Part shown: one piece after another, positions 51,121-58,724 of the stretch
Numbering within the stretch: position 1 is the stretch's first letter
How the letters are laid out: every line of letters begins with the position of its first letter
Assembly (NCBI RefSeq): GCF_025061645.1
Contig: NZ_JANYMP010000017.1
Span: 124,001 to 188,000, forward strand
DNA from: Umezawaea endophytica
Lineage (GTDB): Bacteria; Actinomycetota; Actinomycetes; Mycobacteriales; Pseudonocardiaceae
Reading direction: 5' to 3'
DNA: 64,000 nt
The notes under the pieces: generated by a model
The model's database searches: none
What the model was told of the DNA's origin: nothing
What the model saw: the letters and a program-made list of their open reading frames with translations, nothing else
Position numbers and translations under genes: made by a program

Positions 51121-52412
51121 CACACGAAGCACCCAGCCCCGCGCCCGAGGTTGGGCTCATGACACTCACGACGCTGCGGCCCGGTGCGACTCCCATCGCG
51201 ACGAACACCAAGACCCCCGTCCTGGACGTGGTGGTACCGGTGTTCAACGAGGAGGCGGACCTCGGTCCCTGCGTGCGCAGGCTGCACGCCGAACTGGTCC
51301 GGACCTCGTCGTACCCCTTCCGGATCACCATCGCGAACAACGCCAGCACGGACGGGACCGCCGCGGTCGCCGAGGCGCTCGTGGACGAGCTGCCCGAGGT
51401 CGCCGTGGTGCACCTGGAGCAGAAGGGCCGCGGTCGGGCGCTGCACCAGGTCTGGCTCGCCTCCGACGCGCCGGTGCTGGCGTACATGGACGTCGACCTG
51501 TCGACCGACCTGGCCGCGCTGCCGCCGCTGATCGCGCCGCTCATCTCCGGGCACTCCGACATCGCGATCGGCAGCAGACTGGCCCGCGGCGCCCGTGTCG
51601 TGCGCGGCCCGAAGCGGGAGTTCATCTCGCGCTGCTACAATCTGCTGCTGCGCGGCACGCTGGCCACCCGGTTCTCCGACGCGCAGTGCGGGTTCAAGGC
51701 GATCCGCGCCGACGTCGCCCAGCGGCTGCTGCCGCACGTCGTGGACACCGGCTGGTTCTTCGACACCGAACTGCTGGTGCTGGGCGAACGCGCGGGCCTG
51801 CGGATCCACGAGGTCCCGGTGGACTGGGTGGACGACCCGGACAGCCGGGTCGACATCGTGTCCACGGCGATGGCGGACCTCAAGGGCGTCGCCCGGCTCG
51901 GGCGGGCGCTCGCGACCGGCAAGCTGCCGATCACCGAACTCCGCCAGCAGCTCGGCCGGGAACCGCTGGAGAGCCGAACCCCCGGCGTGCCAACGGGTCT
52001 GCTGCGCCAGCTCGTCCGGTTCGCGGCGATCGGCGTGACCAGCACGCTCGCCTACCTGCTGCTGTTCCTGATGCTGCGCGGCGGCCTCGGCGCCCAGGGC
52101 GCGAACCTGGTCGCGCTGCTGCTCACCGCCGTCGCGAACACCGCCGCGAACCGCCGCTTCACCTTCGGCGTGCGCGGTCGGCACGGCGCGGGCAGGCACC
52201 AGTTCGAGGGGCTGATCGTGTTCGGCCTCGGGCTGGCGCTGACCAGCGGGTCGCTCGCGCTGCTGCACAGCTCCACCGATCCCGGCCAGGTCGCCGAGGT
52301 CGCCGCCGTCGTCGGCGCCAACCTGATCGCCACCGTGTTGCGCTTCCTGCTGCTGCGCAACTGGGTGTTCCGCTCCCGTCCCACCCCCACTCCTCTGGAG
52401 AGCAACTCATGA
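51117..52412 (+). CDS. GT2 (dolichol-phosphate-mannose-synthase-like) fused to GtrA-like membrane domain
   Basis: The 431-residue protein has a GT2 domain at about 35-250 (LDVVVPVFNEEADLG, ITIANNASTDGTAA, LAYMDVDLSTDL, SDAQCGFKAIRAD, WFFDTELLVLGERAGL) and a GtrA-like four-helix membrane domain at about 295-425 (LVRFAAIGVTSTLAYLLLFL, NTAANRRFTFG, RFLLLRNWVFR). It likely makes a polyprenyl-phosphate sugar and moves it outward, supplying the two GT39 enzymes that flank it. ATG at 51117 overlaps the preceding stop; an internal ATG at 51159 is an alternative. Confidence 0.9.
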   Translation: MTHEAPSPAPEVGLMTLTTLRPGATPIATNTKTPVLDVVVPVFNEEADLGPCVRRLHAELVRTSSYPFRITIANNASTDGTAAVAEALVDELPEVAVVHLEQKGRGRALHQVWLASDAPVLAYMDVDLSTDLAALPPLIAPLISGHSDIAIGSRLARGARVVRGPKREFISRCYNLLLRGTLATRFSDAQCGFKAIRADVAQRLLPHVVDTGWFFDTELLVLGERAGLRIHEVPVDWVDDPDSRVDIVSTAMADLKGVARLGRALATGKLPITELRQQLGREPLESRTPGVPTGLLRQLVRFAAIGVTSTLAYLLLFLMLRGGLGAQGANLVALLLTAVANTAANRRFTFGVRGRHGAGRHQFEGLIVFGLGLALTSGSLALLHSSTDPGQVAEVAAVVGANLIATVLRFLLLRNWVFRSRPTPTPLESNS

Positions 52413-54244
52413 CCACGACGTTGGCGCCGAGCGCGACTACCGTCGCCCCTGCCGTTCCGGAACCCCGGCGCGATCCCCGGTGGGTCCGGCCCGCGTTCCT
52501 CGCGCTCCTCGCGGCTTCAGCGGTGCTGTTCCTGTGGAACCTGTCGGCGTCGGGCTTCGGCAACGGCTTCTACGCCGCCGCGACCCAGTCCGCCACGCAG
52601 AGCTGGAAGGCGTGGCTGTTCGGGTCGCTCGACTCCGGCAACGTGCTGACGGTGGACAAGCCGCCCGCGTTCCTGTGGGTCAGCGGGCTGTTCGCCCGGA
52701 TCTTCGGGTTCTCTAGCTGGACGGTGCTGGCGCCGCAGGCGCTGGAGGGCGTCGCGGCCGTGGGGTTGCTGTACGCCACGGTGAAGCGCACGTCGGGGCC
52801 GGTGGCCGGGCTGTTCGCCGGTGCGGCGCTGGCGTTGACGCCGGTCGCCACGCTGATGTTCCGGTTCAACCTGCCGGACGCGCTGCTGGTGCTGCTGATG
52901 GTCGCCGCCGCGTACTGCACGGTCCGCTCGCTGGAGAAGGCGAGTCCTCGGTGGATCGCGCTCGCGGGTGTGGCGATCGGGTTCGCGTTCCTGACGAAGA
53001 TGGGTCAGGCGCTGCTCGTGCTGCCCGCGCTGGGGCTCGTGTACCTCATCGCGGCTCCGACGGGGATCGGCAAGCGGCTGCTGCACCTGCTGGGCGCGGC
53101 CGTCGCGATGGTCGTGTCCGCGGGCTGGTTCATCGTGCTGGTCGAGCTGTGGCCCGCCGACTCGCGGCCGTACATCGGTGGTTCCACCAACGACAGCCTG
53201 TGGGAGTTGGCGGTCGGCTACAACGGTCTCGGTCGGCTGTTCGGCCAGGGCGGCGGTGGGGGCGGTGTCATGACCGGTGGCGGCGGGAACACCGGGTTCG
53301 GCGGCGCGTCGGGGATCGGCCGGATGTTCGGTGCGAGCTTCGGCAACGAGGTGTCATGGCTGCTGCCCGCCGCGCTGATCGGCCTGGTCGCCGGGTTGTG
53401 GTTCACCCGCCGCGCGCCGCGCACCAGCCGGACGCGGGCCGCGCTGGTCCTGTGGGGCGGCTGGATGGTCGTCACGGCGCTGGTGTTCAGCTTCATGAGC
53501 GGCATCATCCACCCGTACTACGCCGTCGCGCTGGCGCCGGGGATCGTCGGCACGGTCGCGATCTCCGGCCGTGAGCTGTGGCGCGGCCGGGCCCACGCGC
53601 CCGCGCGGATCGCGTTGGCGGCGATGGTCGCGGCGACCGGGTTCTGGAGCTTCGCGCTGCTGAACCGGGTGCCGGAGTGGCTGCCGTTCGTGCGGTGGAC
53701 CATCGCGGTGGTGACGGTCGTCGTGGCCACGGTGATCGTCCTGGGTGTCACGCAGGCCAAGAAGGTCGTGCTGACCGGGGTGCTGGTGGCCGGTCTGCTC
53801 GGCACCGTCTCGTACTCGGTCGCCACGGCGGCGTCCTCGCACAACGGGTCAATCCCGGTGTCGGGCCCGGCGGGCTACGTCTCCGGCGGCATGGGCGGGG
53901 GCATGGGCGGTCCAGGCGAGGAGTCGACCGGGAGCGCGTTGACCGAGCTGCTGAAGAGCACGGACACGCTGTGGGCCGCGGCGACCGTCAGCTCGCAGAG
54001 CGCCGCGAGCCTGGAACTGGCCACCGGCAAGGCCGTGATCGGCATCGGCGGCTGGAGCGGATCCGACCCGGCGCCGACGCTCGCCGAGTTCCAGCAGTAC
54101 GTCGCCGACGGGAAGATCGGGTACTACGTGCCCGGCGGCCGCATGGGTGGCGGCGGCGGGAGCGGTGAGATCGCCACTTGGGTGGAGGCCAACTTCACCG
54201 CGGTGGAGGTCGACGGGACGACCGTCTACGACCTGAGCGAGTAG
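52409..54244 (+). CDS. second GT39-family membrane glycosyltransferase, paralogue of the 49288 gene
   Basis: The 611-residue protein is closely similar to the protein at 49288 throughout: WNLSASGFGNGFYAAATQSATQ, VDKPPAFLWVSGLFARIFG, LTPVATLMFRFNLPDALLVLLM, SFMSGIIHPYYAVALAPGI, SDPAPTLAEFQQYVADGKIGYYV. It has about 12 TM helices and a C-terminal soluble domain after a Gly/Met-rich stretch. It begins inside the end of the GT2-GtrA gene (4-bp overlap) and is the last gene of the operon, followed by a hairpin. The two paralogues may glycosylate different acceptors. Confidence 0.87.
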   Translation: MTTTLAPSATTVAPAVPEPRRDPRWVRPAFLALLAASAVLFLWNLSASGFGNGFYAAATQSATQSWKAWLFGSLDSGNVLTVDKPPAFLWVSGLFARIFGFSSWTVLAPQALEGVAAVGLLYATVKRTSGPVAGLFAGAALALTPVATLMFRFNLPDALLVLLMVAAAYCTVRSLEKASPRWIALAGVAIGFAFLTKMGQALLVLPALGLVYLIAAPTGIGKRLLHLLGAAVAMVVSAGWFIVLVELWPADSRPYIGGSTNDSLWELAVGYNGLGRLFGQGGGGGGVMTGGGGNTGFGGASGIGRMFGASFGNEVSWLLPAALIGLVAGLWFTRRAPRTSRTRAALVLWGGWMVVTALVFSFMSGIIHPYYAVALAPGIVGTVAISGRELWRGRAHAPARIALAAMVAATGFWSFALLNRVPEWLPFVRWTIAVVTVVVATVIVLGVTQAKKVVLTGVLVAGLLGTVSYSVATAASSHNGSIPVSGPAGYVSGGMGGGMGGPGEESTGSALTELLKSTDTLWAAATVSSQSAASLELATGKAVIGIGGWSGSDPAPTLAEFQQYVADGKIGYYVPGGRMGGGGGSGEIATWVEANFTAVEVDGTTVYDLSE

Positions 54245-54254
54245 CTCACCGGAG

Positions 54255-54290
54255 GAACGCGCGCGCGGCCACCGGGCCACGCGCGCGTTC
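54255..54290. terminator. long hairpin after the GT39 operon
   Basis: GAACGCGCGCG (54255-54265) pairs with CGCGCGCGTTC (54280-54290), with an inner GGCC/GGCC pairing and a 4-nt loop. The right arm lies in the 50-bp repeat shared with 55837-55886. It would end the GT39 operon and, before the insertion described below, probably also the convergent lacI-type gene. Confidence 0.7.
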
Positions 54291-54328
54291 TCACGTCCGG
54301 GGTCGGGTGGTGGAGGCGCGTTCGACCA
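54279..54328. repeat. left copy of 50-bp perfect direct repeat flanking a low-G+C islet
   Basis: This is identical to 55837-55886. The copy contains the last 37 nt of the lacI-type coding sequence including its stop, plus adjoining terminator sequence. Together the copies bound about 1.5 kb of distinct composition. Confidence 0.9.
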
Positions 54329-54338
54329 CCCGACCGTG

Positions 54339-55706
54339 TTAGGCGAACAACGCCGCGATCTTGCCAGCCGCATCGCCGAGCTGGGCGACATCGGGCAGAG
54401 ACACGACCAGACCTTGCCAGAACGATTTGAGGCGGGCCTTTCGAGGCTCAGCCAGCTCTAATTCTTCCGTGAAAGCGTTCAAGTTCTCCACGGCTTCTTC
54501 ATTTCCTGAACGTTCGACCAAATCGGCCACATCGCGCAAAGCTTTGCGTACGTCATCACCTCTGCTATCAATCGAATTAAGAGCATTAGACAGCGAAGAT
54601 CGGTTGACGATAACAGCTCCGGTACCGATATTCTCGAATCGATCACCCATGACAACCTCCATGAAATTGTTCATCTGCACGATCAGTGGCGGCGAATTTT
54701 TGCGCTCATCGTAGCGAAGCCCTTCAGAAAGATCCTCGACATCTCGCCAGTCGATACGACCATTGAAGACCCTGCCCAGCGAAAAAGCCGCCCCTTCAAA
54801 GTGACCCGCCTGCTCGTCAAAGTCGGTGACTACTCGGCCATCATGAAGGTCCTCGACATATCTCTCCAGCCATTCGACACGGGTACCCAAAGTACCCCTG
54901 GAGCCCGCAACAAACTCAATATAAGCTGTAAAAAATTTAGGGTATCCATCATCTATCGACTTGCGAAATACCACCGCCCCGCTGGCAACCGGCAAACCGC
55001 CGATAATTTCCCTCGGAGTACGAGCCGGCAATATCTCCTCGACCAGGAGGTAGACCCTCGGAACTCCGACCGAAGTATCATACAGAGACATCATCGATTT
55101 CGGAAGAAACTTCAGCCTACCGATCAAGGTGCAGGGAAGCACGCCATAATCAGAAATATAGTTGATGTAGCGCTGATAAAGATCCATAGACACCCCGACC
55201 GGCACACCTTCATGTGCCGCCAGAGTGGAAGATGCCGACATGAACCACAGTCGACCCTGATCCGTCTCCTTGTCAGTCAGCCGAACACAACCCAATCCCC
55301 CGTATAACATTTTCGCTTTGCCATGCAGATCGTAAACACGACCATCTACCGGCAGATCCCGAAGATGCTCACCCTTCCGCACAGGACTCACGTGGAAGAG
55401 GTATCTTTGCGCCGCGACACGGGATCTTCTCGCCGATTCGGTATGAAACAGCCCCGGCGACCTGGGAAACCATTCGAAAAGATAGAATTCCTCAAGCGTG
55501 ACCATGCTCCCGGATCGCAAACGCTCCGATCCGACGTCTTCCCAAAATTCCTCGTTCGCACTGAAACTCTTGTCGCGACCGCGAGCAGACTCGACCGGCG
55601 GCAGGATCAAGCTGCTTAACTCCAGTTGATCCTCAATCGCGGCTATTGCATCAATACGACTTGTATTCAGCCACAATTGCGATGATTCAACACCTTCCCT
55701 ACGCAT
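54339..55706 (-). CDS. unrecognised 455-residue protein in a low-G+C islet
   Basis: The protein is not recognised. It is acidic, has no signal peptide and no TM helix. Its N-terminal two-thirds (about 1-300) mixes strand-like segments, such as GRLKFLPKSMMSLYDTSVGV and VYLLVEEILPARTP, and then RVEWLERYVEDLHDGRVVTDFDEQ. Its C-terminal 110 residues start with GDRFENIGTGAVIVNRSS and continue as amphipathic helices (VRKALRDVADLVERSGNEEAVENL, KSFWQGLVVSLPDVAQLG). This two-part layout recalls modular actinobacterial conflict proteins, but that is recollection only. GGGAGG lies 6 nt before the ATG. G+C in sampled 60-nt lines was 38-52%, far below its neighbours. Confidence 0.75.
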   Translation of the reverse strand: MRREGVESSQLWLNTSRIDAIAAIEDQLELSSLILPPVESARGRDKSFSANEEFWEDVGSERLRSGSMVTLEEFYLFEWFPRSPGLFHTESARRSRVAAQRYLFHVSPVRKGEHLRDLPVDGRVYDLHGKAKMLYGGLGCVRLTDKETDQGRLWFMSASSTLAAHEGVPVGVSMDLYQRYINYISDYGVLPCTLIGRLKFLPKSMMSLYDTSVGVPRVYLLVEEILPARTPREIIGGLPVASGAVVFRKSIDDGYPKFFTAYIEFVAGSRGTLGTRVEWLERYVEDLHDGRVVTDFDEQAGHFEGAAFSLGRVFNGRIDWRDVEDLSEGLRYDERKNSPPLIVQMNNFMEVVMGDRFENIGTGAVIVNRSSLSNALNSIDSRGDDVRKALRDVADLVERSGNEEAVENLNAFTEELELAEPRKARLKSFWQGLVVSLPDVAQLGDAAGKIAALFA

Positions 55707-55801
55707 AATCCGCCTCCCGGAAGGGCTCGCAACACGAGATCATCACCTCAACACTACAAGGTCGCCGACCGCACGAACCTTCCTAAACCCCCACCGGAGA
55801 T

Positions 55802-55820
55802 GTGGCCATCTTTTGGCCAC
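55802..55820. other. hairpin-forming inverted repeat at the right edge of the islet
   Basis: GTGGCCA (55802-55808) and TGGCCAC (55814-55820) form a 7-bp perfect stem with a 5-nt loop between the islet gene and the right repeat copy. It may be a terminator for the lacI-type gene or an end structure of the inserted segment. Confidence 0.45.
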
Positions 55821-55836
55821 GACTTGTCGAAGAGGA

Positions 55837-55886
55837 ACGCGCGCGTTCTCACGTCCGGGGTCGGGTGGTGGAGGCGCGTTCGACCA
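55837..55886. repeat. right copy of 50-bp perfect direct repeat
   Basis: Identical to 54279-54328, it lies across the 3' end of the intact lacI-type gene (stop at 55849). An extended 14-base match (GAGGAACGCGCGCG) begins 5 bp before it and also occurs before the left copy at 54252-54265, which suggests that an ancestral longer repeat lost a hairpin loop in this copy. Confidence 0.9.
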
Positions 55887-56871
55887 GGTCGACGCCTATG
55901 GTGACCGGTTTGCGGGGCTGTTTGCCGCCCTCGATGGAGCTGATCAGCATCCGCACGGCCGTCGCTGCCTTCTCGCCGATGTCCTGGGCGATGGTCGTCA
56001 GCTTGGGCGTGACGTACGCGCACAGGTCCAGGTTGTCGAAGCCGATCACCGACAGGTCGTCCGGCACGGTCGCGCCGCTGTCCGCGACCCCTTCCATGAT
56101 GCCGATCGCGAGGATGTCCGCGGTCGCGAAGACGGCGGTCGCGGCCGGGTGCGCCGCGAGCAGCCGCCGTCCGACCTCCAGGCCTTCGGCGTGGGTGGTG
56201 TTGACCGTCTCGATGAGGTCGTCCGCCCAGGTCAGGCCCGCGTCGGTGAACGCCTGGAGGAAACCCTCGAACCGCTGGTGCACCACGCCGACGTCGGAGA
56301 ACGCCGGGCCCGCGAACAGGATCCGCCGGTGGCCGAGCCCGATCAGGTGTTCGGCGGCGAGCCGGGCGCCCGCGAAGTCGTCGGCGCGGACGCCCGTGGT
56401 GATCCGGTTCTTGGAGTAGCTGTCGACGGCCAGCACGCGGACCGCGCCGATCGTCGCCTTGGTGAGCCGGTCCAGCTCCTCGTCCAGGAAACCCAGCAGC
56501 ACGGCGCCGTCCAGGCTCCACGACTGGAGCGCCTCGGTCACCTCGTCCGGGTGCGCGATGCCGCGCAGCAGCAGGTGGTAGCCGCGCTTGCGCAGTTCGC
56601 GCTCGATCTGGCCCGCGATGGCGACGTTGTGCGGGCTGATCATCATGCTGTCCTCGTCGGCCGCCGGCACCAGCAGCCCGATCAGCCGCGACGACTTGGC
56701 CGCAAGGCTCCGCGCGGACGCGCTGGGCACGTAGCCGCGCTCGGCCACGATGCGCCGCACGCGCTCGATCGTCTCCGGTGAGACGCGGGCCTTGTTGCCG
56801 TTGACGACGTTCGACACGGTCATCATGCTCACGCCCGCCTCGTCGGCGATGTCCCGCAGGGTGACCCGCAC
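55849..56871 (-). CDS. LacI-family transcriptional regulator
   Basis: The 340-residue protein has an N-terminal LacI HTH (VTLRDIADEAGVSMMTVSNVVNGNKARVSPETIERVRRIVAERGYVPS) and a periplasmic-binding-like effector domain (LIGLLVPA, LIGLGHRRILFAGPA, DDLSVIGFDNLDLCAYVTPKLTTIAQDI). GTG at 56871 has GAGGAG 8 nt upstream. It is divergent from the GH13/ABC operon and probably represses it through the palindrome at 56974-56995. Its 3' end is duplicated beyond the islet at 54279. Confidence 0.92.
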   Translation of the reverse strand: MRVTLRDIADEAGVSMMTVSNVVNGNKARVSPETIERVRRIVAERGYVPSASARSLAAKSSRLIGLLVPAADEDSMMISPHNVAIAGQIERELRKRGYHLLLRGIAHPDEVTEALQSWSLDGAVLLGFLDEELDRLTKATIGAVRVLAVDSYSKNRITTGVRADDFAGARLAAEHLIGLGHRRILFAGPAFSDVGVVHQRFEGFLQAFTDAGLTWADDLIETVNTTHAEGLEVGRRLLAAHPAATAVFATADILAIGIMEGVADSGATVPDDLSVIGFDNLDLCAYVTPKLTTIAQDIGEKAATAVRMLISSIEGGKQPRKPVTIGVDLVERASTTRPRT

Positions 56872-56939
56872 CTGTCGAACTCCTCTCGTCCGGCACCCAG
56901 GATACGACGCCCCTCAAGGGCCCGAGGCCGGTTCGACCG

Positions 56940-56969
56940 TTGACAGGGTGCCGGGGGTCACATTACCGT
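56940..56969 (+). promoter_or_regulatory. sigma70-type promoter of the alpha-glucan operon
   Basis: TTGACA (56940-56945) and TACCGT (56964-56969) are separated by 18 bp; both match the -35 and -10 consensus well for an actinomycete. The palindromic operator begins 5 bp downstream, near the expected start of transcription. Confidence 0.6.
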
Positions 56970-56973
56970 CCCT

Positions 56974-56995
56974 CTAGGTGGAGCGCTAAACCTAG
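56974..56995. promoter_or_regulatory. LacI-type operator palindrome
   Basis: A 22-bp site has outer arms CTAGGT (56974-56979) and ACCTAG (56990-56995) around a symmetric centre AGCGCT, with two unpaired bases on each side. The AGCGCT core recalls CebR-type boxes of streptomycetes. It sits just after the -10 box, so binding by the divergent LacI protein would block transcription of the GH13-ABC genes. Confidence 0.7.
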
Positions 56996-57052
56996 TCGGC
57001 GGATCGAGCGGCTGGAGCGTCCACAGTGACCAGTCGTTCAGGATGGAGCCAA

Positions 57053-58705
57053 GTGAGCACCAGCACCTCGACCTTCGCGCGCAACGCTTCCACCGAGTCG
57101 ACCGGGTGGTGGCGCAACGCCGTCATCTACCAGGTGTACCCGCGCAGCTTCGCCGACGGGAACGGTGACGGCACCGGCGACCTGGCCGGGGTGCGCTCCC
57201 GGTTGCCCTACCTGGCCTCGCTCGGCGTGGACGCGATCTGGTTCACGCCCTGGTACTCCTCGCCGCTGGCCGACGGCGGCTACGACGTGGCCGACTACCG
57301 GGCGATCGACCCGGCGTTCGGCACGCTGGAGGAGGCCGAGTCGCTGATCGCCGAGGCGGCGGCGCTGGGCATCCGCACCATCGTCGACATCGTGCCCAAC
57401 CACGTGTCCGACCGGCACGAGTGGTTCAGGGCCGCGCTGGCGGCGGAGCCGGGATCGCCTGAGCGGCAACGGTTCTGGTTCCACCCCGGCCGCGGCGAGG
57501 ACGGTGCGGAACCGCCGACGGAGTGGGTGTCGAGCTTCTCCGGCGGCACCTGGACGCGGACCGCGAACGCCGACGGCACTCCGGGCGAGTGGTACCTGCA
57601 CCTCTTCGCGCCGCAGCAGCCGGACCTGAACTGGAACCACCCGGACGTCCGACGGGAGCACGAGGACGTGCTGCGGTTCTGGTTCGACCGCGGGGTCGCG
57701 GGGATCCGAATCGACTCGGCCACCATGCCGGTCAAGGACCCCTCGTTCCCCGCGCTGGTCGGCGAGCAGCGGCCCGGCGAGCACCCGTTCGTCGACCGCG
57801 ACGAGCTGCACGACATCTACCGGGGCTGGCGCGCGGTCGCGGACTCCTACGACGAGCCGCGGATGCTGGTCGGCGAGATCTGGCTGGCCGACCAGCAGCG
57901 GTTCGCGCGGTACCTGCGGCCCGACGAGATGCACACCGCGTTCAACTTCGACTTCATGATGCGGCCGTGGGAACCGGCCCAGTTGCGCGCTTCCATCCAG
58001 TCCACTGTGGAGGCGCACCGGCCGGTCGGGGCGCCGCCGACGTGGACGCTGTCGAACCACGACGTCACCCGCCCGGTCACCCGCTTCGGCCGGGAGGACA
58101 GCTCGTTCGGCTTCGCCGCGCGCCGGTTCGGCATCCCGACGGACCTGGCCACGGGCAGGCGCCGGGCTCGGGCGGCGGCGTTGCTGACCGGCGCGCTACC
58201 GGGTTCGCTCTACCTGTACCAGGGTGACGAACTCGGCCTGCCCGAGGTGGAGGACCTGCCGCTCGGCGCGCTCCAGGACCCGATGCACTTCCGGTCCGAG
58301 GGCGTCGACCCCGGCCGCGACGGCTGCCGCGTGCCGCTGCCGTGGACCGCCGACGGGTCCTCGTTCGGGTTCGGCGACGGCGGCTCCTGGCTGCCGCAGC
58401 CCGCGGGCTGGGGCGAGTACTCCGTGTCGTCGCAGGAGGACGACCCCGGTTCGATGCTCTCGCTGTACCGCGCGATGCTGTCGCTCCGCCGGGTCGAGCC
58501 CGCGCTGCGCGGCGAGGCGTTCGACTGGCTCGACTCCGCCGACGGCGTCCTCGCCTTCCGCCGCGGCGAAGACCTGGTCTGCCTGGTGAACCTGGGTCCG
58601 ACCCCGATCCCGTTGCCCCCGCACACCTCCGTCCTGCTCGCCAGCGGCGACCTCGACGGCGAACTCCTGCCCACCGACACAGCCGTCTGGCTGCGTTCCC
58701 GATGA
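57053..58705 (+). CDS. GH13 alpha-glucosidase
   Basis: The 550-residue cytoplasmic protein starts with WWRNAVIYQVYPRSFADGNGDGTGDL and has DIVPNHVS, GVAGIRIDSA (nucleophile Asp), MLVGEIWLA (acid/base Glu) and LSNHDVTRPVTRFG, the oligo-1,6-glucosidase/alpha-glucosidase set. It would hydrolyse alpha-linked glucose oligosaccharides imported by the ABC system encoded next. GTG at 57053 (GGAG, 4 nt) or GTG at 57026 (GGAG, 8 nt) could be the start; the latter adds nine residues. The ABC gene follows after 19 bp. Confidence 0.92.
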   Translation: MSTSTSTFARNASTESTGWWRNAVIYQVYPRSFADGNGDGTGDLAGVRSRLPYLASLGVDAIWFTPWYSSPLADGGYDVADYRAIDPAFGTLEEAESLIAEAAALGIRTIVDIVPNHVSDRHEWFRAALAAEPGSPERQRFWFHPGRGEDGAEPPTEWVSSFSGGTWTRTANADGTPGEWYLHLFAPQQPDLNWNHPDVRREHEDVLRFWFDRGVAGIRIDSATMPVKDPSFPALVGEQRPGEHPFVDRDELHDIYRGWRAVADSYDEPRMLVGEIWLADQQRFARYLRPDEMHTAFNFDFMMRPWEPAQLRASIQSTVEAHRPVGAPPTWTLSNHDVTRPVTRFGREDSSFGFAARRFGIPTDLATGRRRARAAALLTGALPGSLYLYQGDELGLPEVEDLPLGALQDPMHFRSEGVDPGRDGCRVPLPWTADGSSFGFGDGGSWLPQPAGWGEYSVSSQEDDPGSMLSLYRAMLSLRRVEPALRGEAFDWLDSADGVLAFRRGEDLVCLVNLGPTPIPLPPHTSVLLASGDLDGELLPTDTAVWLRSR

Positions 58706-58724
58706 ATCCGCCCCTGGAGGGACG

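Noticed and set aside
54339-55706. Insertion sequence or integrase
   Set aside because: No DDE, tyrosine or serine recombinase motif in the protein, and no terminal inverted repeats at the edges.
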